A stretch of 64,000 bases of DNA, from NCBI RefSeq assembly GCF_036014215.1, contig NZ_CP107921.1, positions 5,587,501 to 5,651,500 of the forward strand. The letters run 5' to 3'. Under the pieces are notes generated by a model, which had not been told where the DNA came from, did no database searches, and saw only the letters and a program-made list of their open reading frames with translations. Made by a program: the position numbers and the translations under genes. The stretch comes from Streptomyces sp. NBC_00440 (GTDB taxonomy: Bacteria > Actinomycetota > Actinomycetes > Streptomycetales > Streptomycetaceae). Of the stretch, positions 44,699 through 53,072 are shown piece after piece (within the stretch, counting starts at the first letter, position 1; every line of letters starts with the position of its first letter).

Positions 44699-45724
44699 TC
44701 AGAAGTCGTCGTCGAAGGAGACCGAGCCCTCGACCGCGACCTGGTACGCCGAAGGGCGCCGCTCGAAGAAGTTCGTCAGCTCCTGCACGCCCTGCAGCTC
44801 CATGAAGGAGAACGGGTTCTCCGAGCCGTACACCGGGGCGAAGCCCAGCCGGGTCAGCCGCTGGTCGGCGACGCACTGGAGGTACTCGCGCATCGACTCC
44901 GTGTTCATCCCCGGCAGCCCGTCGCCGCACAGGTCCCGGCCGAACTGCAGCTCCGCCTCGACCGCTTCGCGCATCATGTCGGTGACCTGCTGGCGCAGCG
45001 CGTCGTCGAAGAGCTCGGGCTCCTCCTTGCGGACCGTGTCGACCACCTCGAACGCGAAGTTCATGTGCATGGTCTCGTCACGGAACACCCAGTTGGTGCC
45101 GGTCGCCAGGCCGTGCAGCAGCCCCCGCGAGCGGAACCAGTACACGTACGCGAAGGCGCCGTAGAAGAACAGCCCCTCGATGCAGGCGGCGAAGCAGATC
45201 AGGTTCAGCAGGAAGCGGCGGCGGTCCGCCTGCGTCTCCAGCCGTTCGATCTTCTCCACCGAGTCCATCCACCGGAAGCAGAACTGCGCCTTCTCGCGGA
45301 TGGAGGGGATCTCCTCGACCGCGTCGAAGGCCGCCGCGCGGTCCTCCGGGTCGGGCAGATAGGTGTCGAGCAGCGTCAGATAGAACTGGACGTGCACGGC
45401 CTCCTCGAACAGCTGGCGGGAGAGATACAGCCGCGCCTCGGGGGAGTTGATGTGCTTGTAGAGCGTCAGCACCAGGTTGTTGGAGACGATCGAGTCGCCC
45501 GTCGCGAAGAACGCGACCAGCCGGCCGATCATGTGCTGCTCACCCGGCGACAGCTTGGCCAGGTCGCTCACGTCCGAGTGGAGGTCGACCTCCTCGACCG
45601 TCCAGGTGTTCTTGATCGCGTCGCGGTAGCGCTCGTAGAAGTCCGGGTAGCGCATCGGACGCAGGGTCAGCTCGAAGCCCGGGTCCAGCAGGTTCTTCGC
45701 GGTCTTCAGGGTGTCGTCACTCAT
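44699..45724 (-). CDS. nrdB: class Ia ribonucleotide reductase beta subunit
   Basis: A 341-residue R2 protein. The diiron ligands lie in FEEAVHVQFY (Glu, His), where the residue four after the His is Tyr, the radical site; further ligands are in CIEGLFFYGAF and RDETMHMNFAFEV. The C-terminus SFDDDF matches the acidic tail that binds NrdA. It reduces ribonucleotides together with NrdA under oxic conditions. The start ATG overlaps the nrdA stop (TAATG), so the pair is coupled. It is controlled by the cobalamin riboswitch ahead of nrdA. A third gene nrdS, found in S. coelicolor, does not follow directly. Confidence 0.95.
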   Translation of the reverse strand: MSDDTLKTAKNLLDPGFELTLRPMRYPDFYERYRDAIKNTWTVEEVDLHSDVSDLAKLSPGEQHMIGRLVAFFATGDSIVSNNLVLTLYKHINSPEARLYLSRQLFEEAVHVQFYLTLLDTYLPDPEDRAAAFDAVEEIPSIREKAQFCFRWMDSVEKIERLETQADRRRFLLNLICFAACIEGLFFYGAFAYVYWFRSRGLLHGLATGTNWVFRDETMHMNFAFEVVDTVRKEEPELFDDALRQQVTDMMREAVEAELQFGRDLCGDGLPGMNTESMREYLQCVADQRLTRLGFAPVYGSENPFSFMELQGVQELTNFFERRPSAYQVAVEGSVSFDDDF

Positions 45725-48093
45725 TACTGGCAGGCCTCGCAGGACTCGGGGTTCTCAAGGGAGCAGGCGATGGCGTCCGCGTCGGCGGCGGCCGGATCCT
45801 GCTGTGCGGGGATGGTGGCTGCGGCGGTGGCGGAGCGCGCCGCCCGCGCGATGCGTGTCGCCGGACGCGAACGCAGGTAGTACGTGGTCTTGATGCCCTG
45901 CTTCCACGCGTACGCGTACATCGAGGAGAGCTTCCCGATGGTGGGCGTCTCCAGGAAGAGGTTCAGCGACTGGCTCTGGTCGATGTACGGAGTACGGGCC
46001 GCCGCCATGTCGATCAGACCGCGCTGCGGGATCTCCCACGCCGTGCGGTACAGCGCCCGGACCTCCTCGGGGATCCAGCTGAAGCCCTGCACCGACCCGC
46101 TGGCCTCGCGCAGCGCCTCACGGGACTGCGCGTCCCAGACGCCCAATTCCTTCAGCTCGTTCACCAAGTACGCGTTGACCTGGAGGAATTCACCCGAGAG
46201 CGTCTCGCGCTTGAAGAGGTTGGAGACCTGCGGCTCGATGCACTCGTACACCCCGGCGATCGAGGCGATGGTGGCGGTCGGCGCGATGGCGAGGAGCAGC
46301 GAGTTGCGCATCCCGGTCTTCGCGATCCGGGCGCGCAGTGCGTCCCAGCGCTCCGGCCAGGTCAGCTCGGTCGCGTAGTGGTCGGGGTGCAGGACCCCGC
46401 GCGCCGCACGGGTCTTCTCCCAGGCCGGCAGGGGGCCCGCGGCCTCGGCGAGGTCGCAGGACGCCTCGTAGGCGGCGAGCATGATCCGCTCGGAGATCCG
46501 GGTGGAGAGCGCCTTCGCCTGTGGCGAGTCGAAGGGCAGCCGCAGCTGGAAGAAGACGTCCTGGAGCCCCATCAGGCCCAGGCCCACCGGCCGCCACTTG
46601 GCGTTGGAGCGGCCCGCCTGCTCGGTCGGGTAGAAGTTGATGTCCACGACACGGTCGAGGAAGGTGACCGCGGTGCGAACGGTCGCGTCGAGGCGCTCCC
46701 AGTCGAGCGAGTCGCCCGAGACGAACGCGCCGACGTTGACCGAGCCCAGGTTGCAGACCGCGGTCTCGCCGTCGTCCGTCACCTCCAGGATCTCGGTGCA
46801 CAGGTTCGACGAGTGGACGACCGAGCCGGGCTCGGCGGTCTGGTTGGCCGTACGGTTCGACGCGTCCTTGAAGGTCATCCAGCCCTGGCCGGTCTGCGCG
46901 AGGGTGCGCATCATCCGCCCGTACAGCTCCCGCGCGGGGATGGTCTTCCTGGCCAGCCCGTCGGCCTCGGCCTTGCGGTAGGCGGCGTCGAAGGCGTCGC
47001 CCCACAGATCGGTCAGCTCCGGCACGTCGGCGGGCGAGAACAGCGACCAGGTGCCGTCCGCGTCGACCCGGCGCATGAACTCGTCGGGCACCCAGTGGGC
47101 CAGGTTGAGGTTGTGCGTACGCCGGGCGTCCTCACCGGTGTTGTCACGCAGCTCCAGGAACTCCTCGATGTCCGAGTGCCAGGTCTCCAGGTAGACGGCG
47201 GCGGCGCCCTTGCGCCGGCCGCCCTGGTTCACCGCGGCGACCGAGGCGTCGAGGGTCTTGAGGAAGGGGACGATGCCGTTGGAGTGCCCGTTGGTGCCGC
47301 GGATCAGCGAACCGCGGGAGCGGATACGGGAGTACGAGAGGCCGATGCCGCCCGCGTGCTTCGACAGCCGCGCCACCTCGTGGTAGCGCCCGTAGATCGA
47401 GTCCAGCTGGTCGAGCGGCGAGTCCAGCAGATAGCACGAGGACATCTGCGGGTGGCGGGTGCCCGAGTTGAAGAGCGTGGGGGAGGAGGGCAGATAGTCG
47501 AGACGGCTCATCAGCCCGTACAGCGCGGCCACCTCGTCCAGTGCGGCCGCGGACTCGTCGGCGGCGAGACCGCAGGCGACCCGGAGCATGAAGTGCTGGG
47601 GCGTCTCGATGACCTGGCGGGTGAGCGGGTGGCGCAGCAGATAGCGGCTGTAGAGAGTGCGCAGCCCGAAGTATCCGAAGCGGTCGTCGGCCCCGGTGTC
47701 GATGGTCGCGTCGAGCCGCTCGGCGTGCAGCCGTACGAAGTCGGCCGTACGGTCGGCGATCAGGCCCTCGCGGTGTCCGACGGCGACCGATGAGGAGAAC
47801 GACACCGCGCCCTGTCCGGCCGCCTCGTCCGCGATGGTCCGGGTGAGCAGCCTGGCGGCGAGCCGTGAGTACGCGGGGTCCTCGGAGATGAGACCGGCGG
47901 CCGCCTCGGTGGCCAGCTCCCGCAACTCGGCCTCGTCCGACGCCGCGTTGCGCCCGCGCAGGGCGGCAGCGGCGACCTTGCCGGGGTCGGTGTCGGTGAG
48001 ATCGGCGGTGAGGTCGGTCAGGGTCCGCAGAAGTACGGTTCCCGGGGCATCCGACACCTGCTCGGAGACAGGTGCGGTGGGCGCGATGGTCAC
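45724..48093 (-). CDS. nrdA: class Ia ribonucleotide reductase alpha subunit
   Basis: 789 residues from GTG 48093, preceded by GAGGGAGAG; the frame stays open upstream through the riboswitch but this is noncoding leader. Active-site regions include SSCYLLD (Cys), NLCTEILEV (Cys), NLGSVNVGAF, and a C-terminal SCEACQ redox pair that shuttles electrons from thioredoxin. A recognisable ATP-cone domain is not evident in the first 80 residues. It makes deoxynucleotides in vegetative growth. Its leader contains an adenosylcobalamin riboswitch: when B12 is abundant, the B12-dependent class II enzyme suffices and nrdAB is turned down, as shown in S. coelicolor. Confidence 0.95.
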   Translation of the reverse strand: MTIAPTAPVSEQVSDAPGTVLLRTLTDLTADLTDTDPGKVAAAALRGRNAASDEAELRELATEAAAGLISEDPAYSRLAARLLTRTIADEAAGQGAVSFSSSVAVGHREGLIADRTADFVRLHAERLDATIDTGADDRFGYFGLRTLYSRYLLRHPLTRQVIETPQHFMLRVACGLAADESAAALDEVAALYGLMSRLDYLPSSPTLFNSGTRHPQMSSCYLLDSPLDQLDSIYGRYHEVARLSKHAGGIGLSYSRIRSRGSLIRGTNGHSNGIVPFLKTLDASVAAVNQGGRRKGAAAVYLETWHSDIEEFLELRDNTGEDARRTHNLNLAHWVPDEFMRRVDADGTWSLFSPADVPELTDLWGDAFDAAYRKAEADGLARKTIPARELYGRMMRTLAQTGQGWMTFKDASNRTANQTAEPGSVVHSSNLCTEILEVTDDGETAVCNLGSVNVGAFVSGDSLDWERLDATVRTAVTFLDRVVDINFYPTEQAGRSNAKWRPVGLGLMGLQDVFFQLRLPFDSPQAKALSTRISERIMLAAYEASCDLAEAAGPLPAWEKTRAARGVLHPDHYATELTWPERWDALRARIAKTGMRNSLLLAIAPTATIASIAGVYECIEPQVSNLFKRETLSGEFLQVNAYLVNELKELGVWDAQSREALREASGSVQGFSWIPEEVRALYRTAWEIPQRGLIDMAAARTPYIDQSQSLNLFLETPTIGKLSSMYAYAWKQGIKTTYYLRSRPATRIARAARSATAAATIPAQQDPAAADADAIACSLENPESCEACQ

Positions 48094-48207
48094 GGTGCGC
48101 TCTCCCTCGCTCGGCTGGGGCCGGCGGGGGCACGGGTGCGTACGGGCACAGCAGAGCAGCACACCGCACAGCATCCGCAAGCCCAACCGCGAGGCCCGGA
48201 CGTTTCC

Positions 48208-48231
48208 CATCCGGTTCGGTCGAGCCGGATG
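48208..48231 (-). promoter_or_regulatory. expression-platform hairpin of the nrdAB leader
   Basis: A ten-bp stem (CATCCGGCTC with GAACCGGATG, one G-U pair) and GACC loop lie just downstream of the riboswitch B12 box in the transcript. It may act as attenuator or antiterminator partner. Confidence 0.45.
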
Positions 48232-48235
48232 CGCC

Positions 48236-48380
48236 GTCGGCAGGTCCTCGGACTCCACGGTGCGCGAAAGCGCACTGATCACACCGTTGCGGGACAGTTC
48301 CGGATTCGCACCGGATTCCCCTGCGGCGACAGCGAGCATGAGCATACATGTGGGGTGCCCGCCGGAAAGCACCCCCCATA
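48236..48380 (-). ncRNA. adenosylcobalamin riboswitch
   Basis: The minus-strand leader of nrdA shows the textbook B12 riboswitch core: GGTGC near the 5' end, GGGAATCCGGTGCGAATCCGG, CTGTCCCGCAACGGTG, and the B12 box AGTCCGAGGACCTGCC. The order and spacing fit the class I AdoCbl aptamer. It lies 140-290 bases before the nrdA GTG. The boundaries are estimated. Confidence 0.93.
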
Positions 48381-48426
48381 TGTTGTGTCGTGGAGGACGG
48401 AAGGGAGGGGCGGGGGCGGCATGGCG

Positions 48427-48468
48427 AGGGGCCGCCGCAGCTCCCGGGAGGGAGGCGCGGCGGCCCCT
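48427..48468 (-). terminator. terminator of the symporter transcript
   Basis: A perfect twelve-bp stem AGGGGCCGCCGC with an 18-base loop lies about 57 bases after the symporter stop codon in the direction of transcription, before the nrdA promoter region. Confidence 0.6.
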
Positions 48469-48480
48469 GGCGGAGCCTGC

Positions 48481-48531
48481 GGCTCAGTGGCAGGCCCTAC
48501 GGCTCAGTGGGTGGGCGTGCGGGCTCAGTGG
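48481..48531. repeat. three copies of a ten-bp repeat spanning the symporter stop codon
   Basis: GGCTCAGTGG occurs at 48481, 48501 and 48522, period 20-21 bp. The third copy contains the stop codon of the symporter gene (TGA on the minus strand). Confidence 0.75.
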
Positions 48532-50156
48532 GCTGCCGGGGCGGCTTCTGTGGCCGGCGGGAGCTCCACCTGGACGCCCTCGTCACCGGCGTCCGCCGTG
48601 TAGTCCTCCGGGGAGGTCTCGTCGATTCCGGCCGGTGCCTTCACCGCGTTGAGCACGACGGTGAGCACCAGCGTCACCACGACGTTCAGCACGAACGCCG
48701 TCAGACCGATGTAGCCGATCTGCCCGATGCCCGGGATCTCCTTGGAGGAGCCGCCGAAGTGCGCCTGGGTCGGGCTCGCCACACCGTATGCGGCGAGCGT
48801 GCCGTACACCATGCCGACCGCCCAGCCCGCGAGCAGCGCCCAGCGGTGGAACCAGCGGGTGAAGAGCCCGCCGACCAGCGCCGGCATCGTCTGGAGGATC
48901 CAGATGCCGCCCAGCAGCTGGAAGTTGATCGCCACCGTCGGGTCCATGGCGAGCACGAAGAGCAGCGCGCCGACCTTCACCACGAGCGAGACCAGCTTGG
49001 AGACCTTGGCCTCCTGGGCAGGGGTCGCGCCCGGTTTGATGAAGTCCTTGTAGATGTTGCGGGTGAAGAGGTTCGCCGCAGCGATGGACATGATCGCGGC
49101 CGGTACCAGCGCACCGATGCCGATGGCCGCGAAGGCCACGCCCGCGAACCAGTCGGGGAACATGTTCTCGAACAGCTGCGGGATCGCCAGCTGGCCGTTC
49201 TTCACCTTGATGCCCGCGGCGATCGCCATGAAGCCGAGCAGCGCGAGCAGCCCCAGCATCAGCGAGTACAGCGGCAGGATCGCGGTGTTGCGGCGGATCA
49301 CGTTGCGGCTGCGCGAGGAGAGCGTCGCCGTGATCGAGTGCGGGTACATGAACAGCGCGAGCGCCGACCCGAGTGCCAGCGTGGCGTAACCCCACTGGCC
49401 CGCCGCGCCCGGTGCGAGCGCCCCGCGCGGCTTGCCCGTCGCCGGGTTGGTCTGCGAGAACGCGTGGCCCGCCTTGGCGAAGATGTCGTCGAAGCCGCCG
49501 AGCTTGATGGGGATGTAGATGATCGCCACCAGGATGACGATGTAGATCAGGCCGTCCTTGACGAACGCGATCAGGGCCGGGGCCCGCAGCCCCGACGAGT
49601 ACGTGTACGCGGCGAGCACCGCGAACGCGATCAGCAGCGGGAGGTCCTTGACGAACCAGTTGCTGCCCTCACCGCCGACGCCCATGACGTCGAGCACTGC
49701 CTGGATGCCGACCAGTTGGAGGGCGATGTACGGCATCGTGGCGAGGATGCCGGTGACCGCGACGGCCAGCGAGAGCCCCTTCGAGCCGAACCGCCCCCGG
49801 ACGAAGTCCGACGTCGTCACGTACCCGTGCTTGTGCGAGACCGACCAGAGCCGCGGCAGGAAGGTGAAGATCAGCGGGTAGACCAGGATCGTGTACGGCA
49901 CGGCGAAGAACCCGGCCGCACCCGCCGCGTAGATGGCGGCGGGGACGGCGACGAAGGTGTACGCCGTGTAGAGGTCGCCGCCGAGCAGGAACCAGGTGAC
50001 CCAGGTGCCGAACGACCGTCCGCCCAGGCCCCATTCGTCGAGGGTGGCCGCGTTGTCGGCGCGGCGCCAGCGGGCGGCCAGGAAGCCGACGACCGTGACG
50101 GCCACGAAGAAGAAGATGAAGACGCCGAGCGCGACGCCGTTCACACCGTCCTTCAT
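48525..50156 (-). CDS. sodium:solute symporter (SSS family, monocarboxylate-type)
   Basis: A 543-residue protein with about thirteen membrane helices and the LeuT-fold SSS signature (GLRAPALIAFVKDGLIYIVILVAIIYIP, YSSGLRAP). Sequence such as WWGLGGRSFGTWVTWFLLGGDLYTAYTF resembles the MctP/YidK branch that takes up monocarboxylates such as lactate, pyruvate or alanine. The C-terminal 50 residues are acidic and cytoplasmic. The ATG overlaps the stop of the small DUF3311 gene by four bases (ATGA), the usual pairing for this symporter group. Confidence 0.88.
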   Translation of the reverse strand: MKDGVNGVALGVFIFFFVAVTVVGFLAARWRRADNAATLDEWGLGGRSFGTWVTWFLLGGDLYTAYTFVAVPAAIYAAGAAGFFAVPYTILVYPLIFTFLPRLWSVSHKHGYVTTSDFVRGRFGSKGLSLAVAVTGILATMPYIALQLVGIQAVLDVMGVGGEGSNWFVKDLPLLIAFAVLAAYTYSSGLRAPALIAFVKDGLIYIVILVAIIYIPIKLGGFDDIFAKAGHAFSQTNPATGKPRGALAPGAAGQWGYATLALGSALALFMYPHSITATLSSRSRNVIRRNTAILPLYSLMLGLLALLGFMAIAAGIKVKNGQLAIPQLFENMFPDWFAGVAFAAIGIGALVPAAIMSIAAANLFTRNIYKDFIKPGATPAQEAKVSKLVSLVVKVGALLFVLAMDPTVAINFQLLGGIWILQTMPALVGGLFTRWFHRWALLAGWAVGMVYGTLAAYGVASPTQAHFGGSSKEIPGIGQIGYIGLTAFVLNVVVTLVLTVVLNAVKAPAGIDETSPEDYTADAGDEGVQVELPPATEAAPAAH

Positions 50157-50395
50157 GCGGACGCACCCCCCTTGCGGGAGCGCTGGTCACGCTGCCACAG
50201 CTTGTACGCGGTCATCGTGAGCGCCGTCGAGATGAGCACCCAGAGCATCTGGTACCAGTAGAAGAACGGGATACCGATGAAGGCCGGGTCCACCTTCGCG
50301 TACGAACTCACCCAGAGCATGGCGACAAAGGGTGCGATCAGGCATACCGCGATGATCACGCGCACCGGCGTGATCACCGGTCTTTTCTCGGGCAT
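50153..50395 (-). CDS. DUF3311 small membrane partner of the symporter
   Basis: An 80-residue protein with two membrane helices: VRVIIAVCLIAPFVAMLWVSSY and FYWYQMLWVLISTALTMTAY, then a basic RDQRSRKGG tail. DUF3311 proteins are regularly encoded just ahead of SSS symporters and are probably an accessory subunit. Coupled to the symporter by ATGA overlap. Start ATG 50395-50393. Confidence 0.85.
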   Translation of the reverse strand: MPEKRPVITPVRVIIAVCLIAPFVAMLWVSSYAKVDPAFIGIPFFYWYQMLWVLISTALTMTAYKLWQRDQRSRKGGASA

Positions 50396-50486
50396 GGTGC
50401 GGTCCGTCCCCTCACTGAGCACCTGGTACAACGCGCAGGAAATCTAGGCGAGGATGCTCATGCGGCGGAAGCCCTATCCGCATACC

Positions 50487-50505
50487 GGAACGGCAACACC
50501 GTTCC
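50487..50505. promoter_or_regulatory. inverted repeat upstream of the symporter operon
   Basis: GGAACGG and CCGTTCC, seven bp each with five-base spacer, lie about 95 bases before the DUF3311 start. It could be an operator or a leader hairpin. Confidence 0.4.
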
Positions 50506-50568
50506 TCCTGGGGGATTTGGGCGGAGAGTGCCGTTTCCGCTGGGTGTTGGACCGGACCAGTCCCCTTC

Positions 50569-50602
50569 GCCTCAGTCGGTCGGCCGCCGCAGCCGTGCGA
50601 CG
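50569..50602. repeat. 34-bp direct repeat, copy outside dasR
   Basis: Identical over 34 bp to 50648-50681, which holds the last ten codons and stop of dasR. A CCGGGGG/CCCCCGG hairpin lies between the copies at 50613-50630. Confidence 0.9.
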
Positions 50603-50647
50603 CTGTGCCTGCCCGGGGGGCGACCCCCGGACCCCCGGCCTCAGGCG

Positions 50648-50681
50648 GCCTCAGTCGGTCGGCCGCCGCAGCCGTGCGACG
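50648..50681. repeat. 34-bp direct repeat, copy forming the dasR 3' end
   Basis: The second copy contains the dasR stop codon and the codons for the C-terminal RLRRPTD. The offset between the copies is 79 bp. Confidence 0.9.
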
Positions 50682-51415
50682 AACTTGTAGCGGTCGCCGC
50701 GGTAGACCGAACGCACCCACTCCACGGGTTCGCCCCGCTCGTCGACCGAGTGGCGCGAGAGCATCAGCATCGGGAGCCCCACGTCCGTACCGAGCAGCCC
50801 GGCCTCCCGCGGGGTGGCCAGTGACGTCTCGATCGTCTCCTCGGCCTCGCCCAGCCGGACGTCGTACACCTCGGACAGCGCGGTGTAGAGCGAGGCGTAC
50901 TTCACGAGCGAGCGGCGCAGTGCGGGGAAGCGCTTGGCCGACAGGTGCGTCGTCTCGATGGCCATCGGCTCACCGCTCGCGAGCCGCAGCCGCTCGATGC
51001 GCAACACCCGTCCGCCGGCCGTGATGTCGAGCAGTCCCGCGAGGGTGTCGTCCGCGGTGACATAGCCGATGTCGAGCAGCTGGGACGTGGGCTCAAGACC
51101 CTGCGCCCGCATGTCCTCGGTGTACGAGGTGAGCTGCAGGGCCTGCGAGACCTTGGGCTTGGCCACAAAGGTGCCCTTGCCCTGGATGCGTTCCAGCCGG
51201 CCCTCCACGACCAGCTCCTGGAGCGCCTGCCGCACTGTCGTGCGCGAGGTGTCGAACTCGGCGGCCAGAGTCCGCTCCGGTGGCACCGGTGTGCCCGGCG
51301 GCAGCGTCTCCGTCATGTCGAGCAAGTGACGCTTGAGCCGGTAGTACTTGGGCACCCGCGCGGTGCGGCCGGGCGCCGCGTTCTCCGTCTCGGTCGTCCC
51401 CCCGCCGGTGCCCAT
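50651..51415 (-). CDS. dasR: DasR, GntR/HutC-family global regulator of amino-sugar use and development
   Basis: 254 residues from ATG 51415, the same length as S. coelicolor DasR, with nearly identical sequence in the parts I can recall: [20 protein letters not shown], the winged helix [20 protein letters not shown], and a UTRA effector domain ([20 protein letters not shown]). DasR represses chitin/GlcNAc uptake and catabolism, antibiotic and siderophore genes by binding dre sites; phosphorylated aminosugars release it. It is divergent from dasA, with dre sites in between. Its 3' end is duplicated as a 34-bp repeat. Confidence 0.96.
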   Translation of the reverse strand: MGTGGGTTETENAAPGRTARVPKYYRLKRHLLDMTETLPPGTPVPPERTLAAEFDTSRTTVRQALQELVVEGRLERIQGKGTFVAKPKVSQALQLTSYTEDMRAQGLEPTSQLLDIGYVTADDTLAGLLDITAGGRVLRIERLRLASGEPMAIETTHLSAKRFPALRRSLVKYASLYTALSEVYDVRLGEAEETIETSLATPREAGLLGTDVGLPMLMLSRHSVDERGEPVEWVRSVYRGDRYKFVARLRRPTD

Positions 51416-51561
51416 GGCCTGCCTTCCCGAGTGCTGCGCTGCTGCCGTCACCGGCTCCTCCGTCTGTCGCGGCTCACATGGTGGCACGGTCCGGTCATGG
51501 GACGACGCCCTCCCTCAGGTGTCGGTCCGATAACGGACACGACAGCCTTTCTTATACACCC

Positions 51562-51612
51562 TTGACACCCCAATAGGTCTAGGCCAAGCTCCCGGTACTG
51601 GTCTAAACCATT
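51562..51612 (+). promoter_or_regulatory. dasA promoter with DasR operator sites
   Basis: A perfect -35 TTGACA (51562-51567) and weak -10 CAAGCT (51585-51590) are 17 bp apart. A strong dre match (ACTGGTCTAAACCATT, 51597-51612, 14 of 16 to ACTGGTCTAGACCACT) covers the expected start of transcription, and a weaker one (51573-51588, 11 of 16) lies in the spacer. Confidence 0.85.
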
Positions 51613-51719
51613 AAAGACCAGGTCCCAGCCCCACGGGCAGTACCGGTCGCACTGGTTGCGGCAGAACGGCGTTCTCGGGTGGTGGGGGGAATGTTTTTTG
51701 CATCCCTGAGGAGGGTGTC

Positions 51720-53000
51720 GTGAAGCGCGGACTCATCGCGGCGATCGGTGTGGCGGCAATGCTGGCAAGCGTCGCGGCCTGTGGCTCGGACGACAGTAAG
51801 GACAGCAAGAAGGCGGGGGCCGACGGCTACAAGGGGCAGACCCTGACCGTCTGGGCGATGGACGGCTCCACGCCTCCCGGCTGGACGAAGGACCTCAAGG
51901 CCGCCTTCAAGAAGAAGACCGGCGCCACGGTCCAGTTCCAGACGCAGAAGTGGGACGGGATCCAGCAGAAGATCACCACCGCTCTCTCCGAGTCGACCCC
52001 TCCGGACGTCATCGAGGTCGGCAACACCCAGACCCCGGCGTACGCGGCGACCGGCGGCCTCGCCGACCTCAGCGACCTGAAGAGCGAGATCGGCGCCGAC
52101 TGGACGCCGTCGCTCAGCAAGTCCTCGGTCTACCAGGGCAAGTCGTACGCCGCGCCCTGGTACTTCGCCGACCGCGTGGTCATCTACAACAAGAAGGTCT
52201 GGGCGGACGCCGGCATCACCGGCACCCCGAAGACCCGCGCCGAGTTCTTCAAGGACCTCGACGCGATCAAGAAGAAGGGCCAGGCCGAGCCCATCTACCT
52301 GCCCGGCCAGAACTGGTACTTCTTCGACGGCCTCACCATCGGCCAGGGCGCGGACCTCGTCAAGAAGGAAGGCGACAAGTACGTCTCCAACCTCGCCGAC
52401 CCCAAGGTCTCCGCCGCCATGGAGCTCTACAAGAAGTACCAGTCGTACTCCAAGGCGCCCAAGGACAAGGACGAGGCCACCCCGCAGCAGGCCGAGGTCT
52501 TCGCCAAGGGCAACGTCGGCGCCTTCGTCGGCATGGGCTGGGAGGCCGCTACGGCCATCGCGGCCAACAAGAAGATCGAGAAGGACATCGGCTACTTCAC
52601 CATCCCCGGTGAGACGGCCGCCAAGCCCGAGGGCGTCTTCCTCGGCGGCTCGAACTTCGCGGTGGCCGCGGCCAGCAAGAAGCAGGACCTCGCCAAGGAG
52701 TTCCTGAAGATGGCGCTCGGGGACAAGTTCGAGGGCGCGCTCGCCAAGGAGAGCGGCATCGTCCCGAACAAGGCGTCGCTCGACTCCAACCTCAAGGGCA
52801 ACGCCGCCGGTGAGGCCGCTGCCCCCGCCGCCGCGACGTCGGGCGGCACCACCCCGCTCATCCCGCAGTGGGCCGCCGTGGAGAACGAGCCCAACCCGAT
52901 CAAGAGCTATATGACCTCGGTCCTCACCGGGAAGTCGCCGGCCGCCGCCGCGGCCTCCGTCGAGGGCGAGATCAACAAGCGCCTGGCGCAGAAGAGCTGA
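51720..53000 (+). CDS. dasA: DasA, chitooligosaccharide-binding lipoprotein
   Basis: A 426-residue extracellular-facing lipoprotein: signal peptide with lipobox SVAAC, then an SBP_bac_1 fold (LTVWAMDGSTPPGWTKDL, IGADWTPSLSKSSVYQGKSY). DasA binds N,N'-diacetylchitobiose for the DasABC importer; MsiK, encoded elsewhere, supplies the ATPase. The GTG start at 51720 has GAGGAGG seven bases upstream. It is the first gene of dasABC-dasD, divergent from dasR, with a 123-nt leader behind a DasR-controlled promoter. Confidence 0.95.
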   Translation: MKRGLIAAIGVAAMLASVAACGSDDSKDSKKAGADGYKGQTLTVWAMDGSTPPGWTKDLKAAFKKKTGATVQFQTQKWDGIQQKITTALSESTPPDVIEVGNTQTPAYAATGGLADLSDLKSEIGADWTPSLSKSSVYQGKSYAAPWYFADRVVIYNKKVWADAGITGTPKTRAEFFKDLDAIKKKGQAEPIYLPGQNWYFFDGLTIGQGADLVKKEGDKYVSNLADPKVSAAMELYKKYQSYSKAPKDKDEATPQQAEVFAKGNVGAFVGMGWEAATAIAANKKIEKDIGYFTIPGETAAKPEGVFLGGSNFAVAAASKKQDLAKEFLKMALGDKFEGALAKESGIVPNKASLDSNLKGNAAGEAAAPAAATSGGTTPLIPQWAAVENEPNPIKSYMTSVLTGKSPAAAAASVEGEINKRLAQKS

Positions 53001-53072
53001 CCGCAGACGCCGGGGGCGGGCCACCGCCCCCGGCGTCCCCGCACGGATCTCGACCGTACGGCCCAAGAAGAG

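Noticed and set aside
48094..48372. In-frame extension of nrdA upstream of GTG 48093
   Set aside because: It overlaps the cobalamin riboswitch; the leader is noncoding in the studied orthologue.
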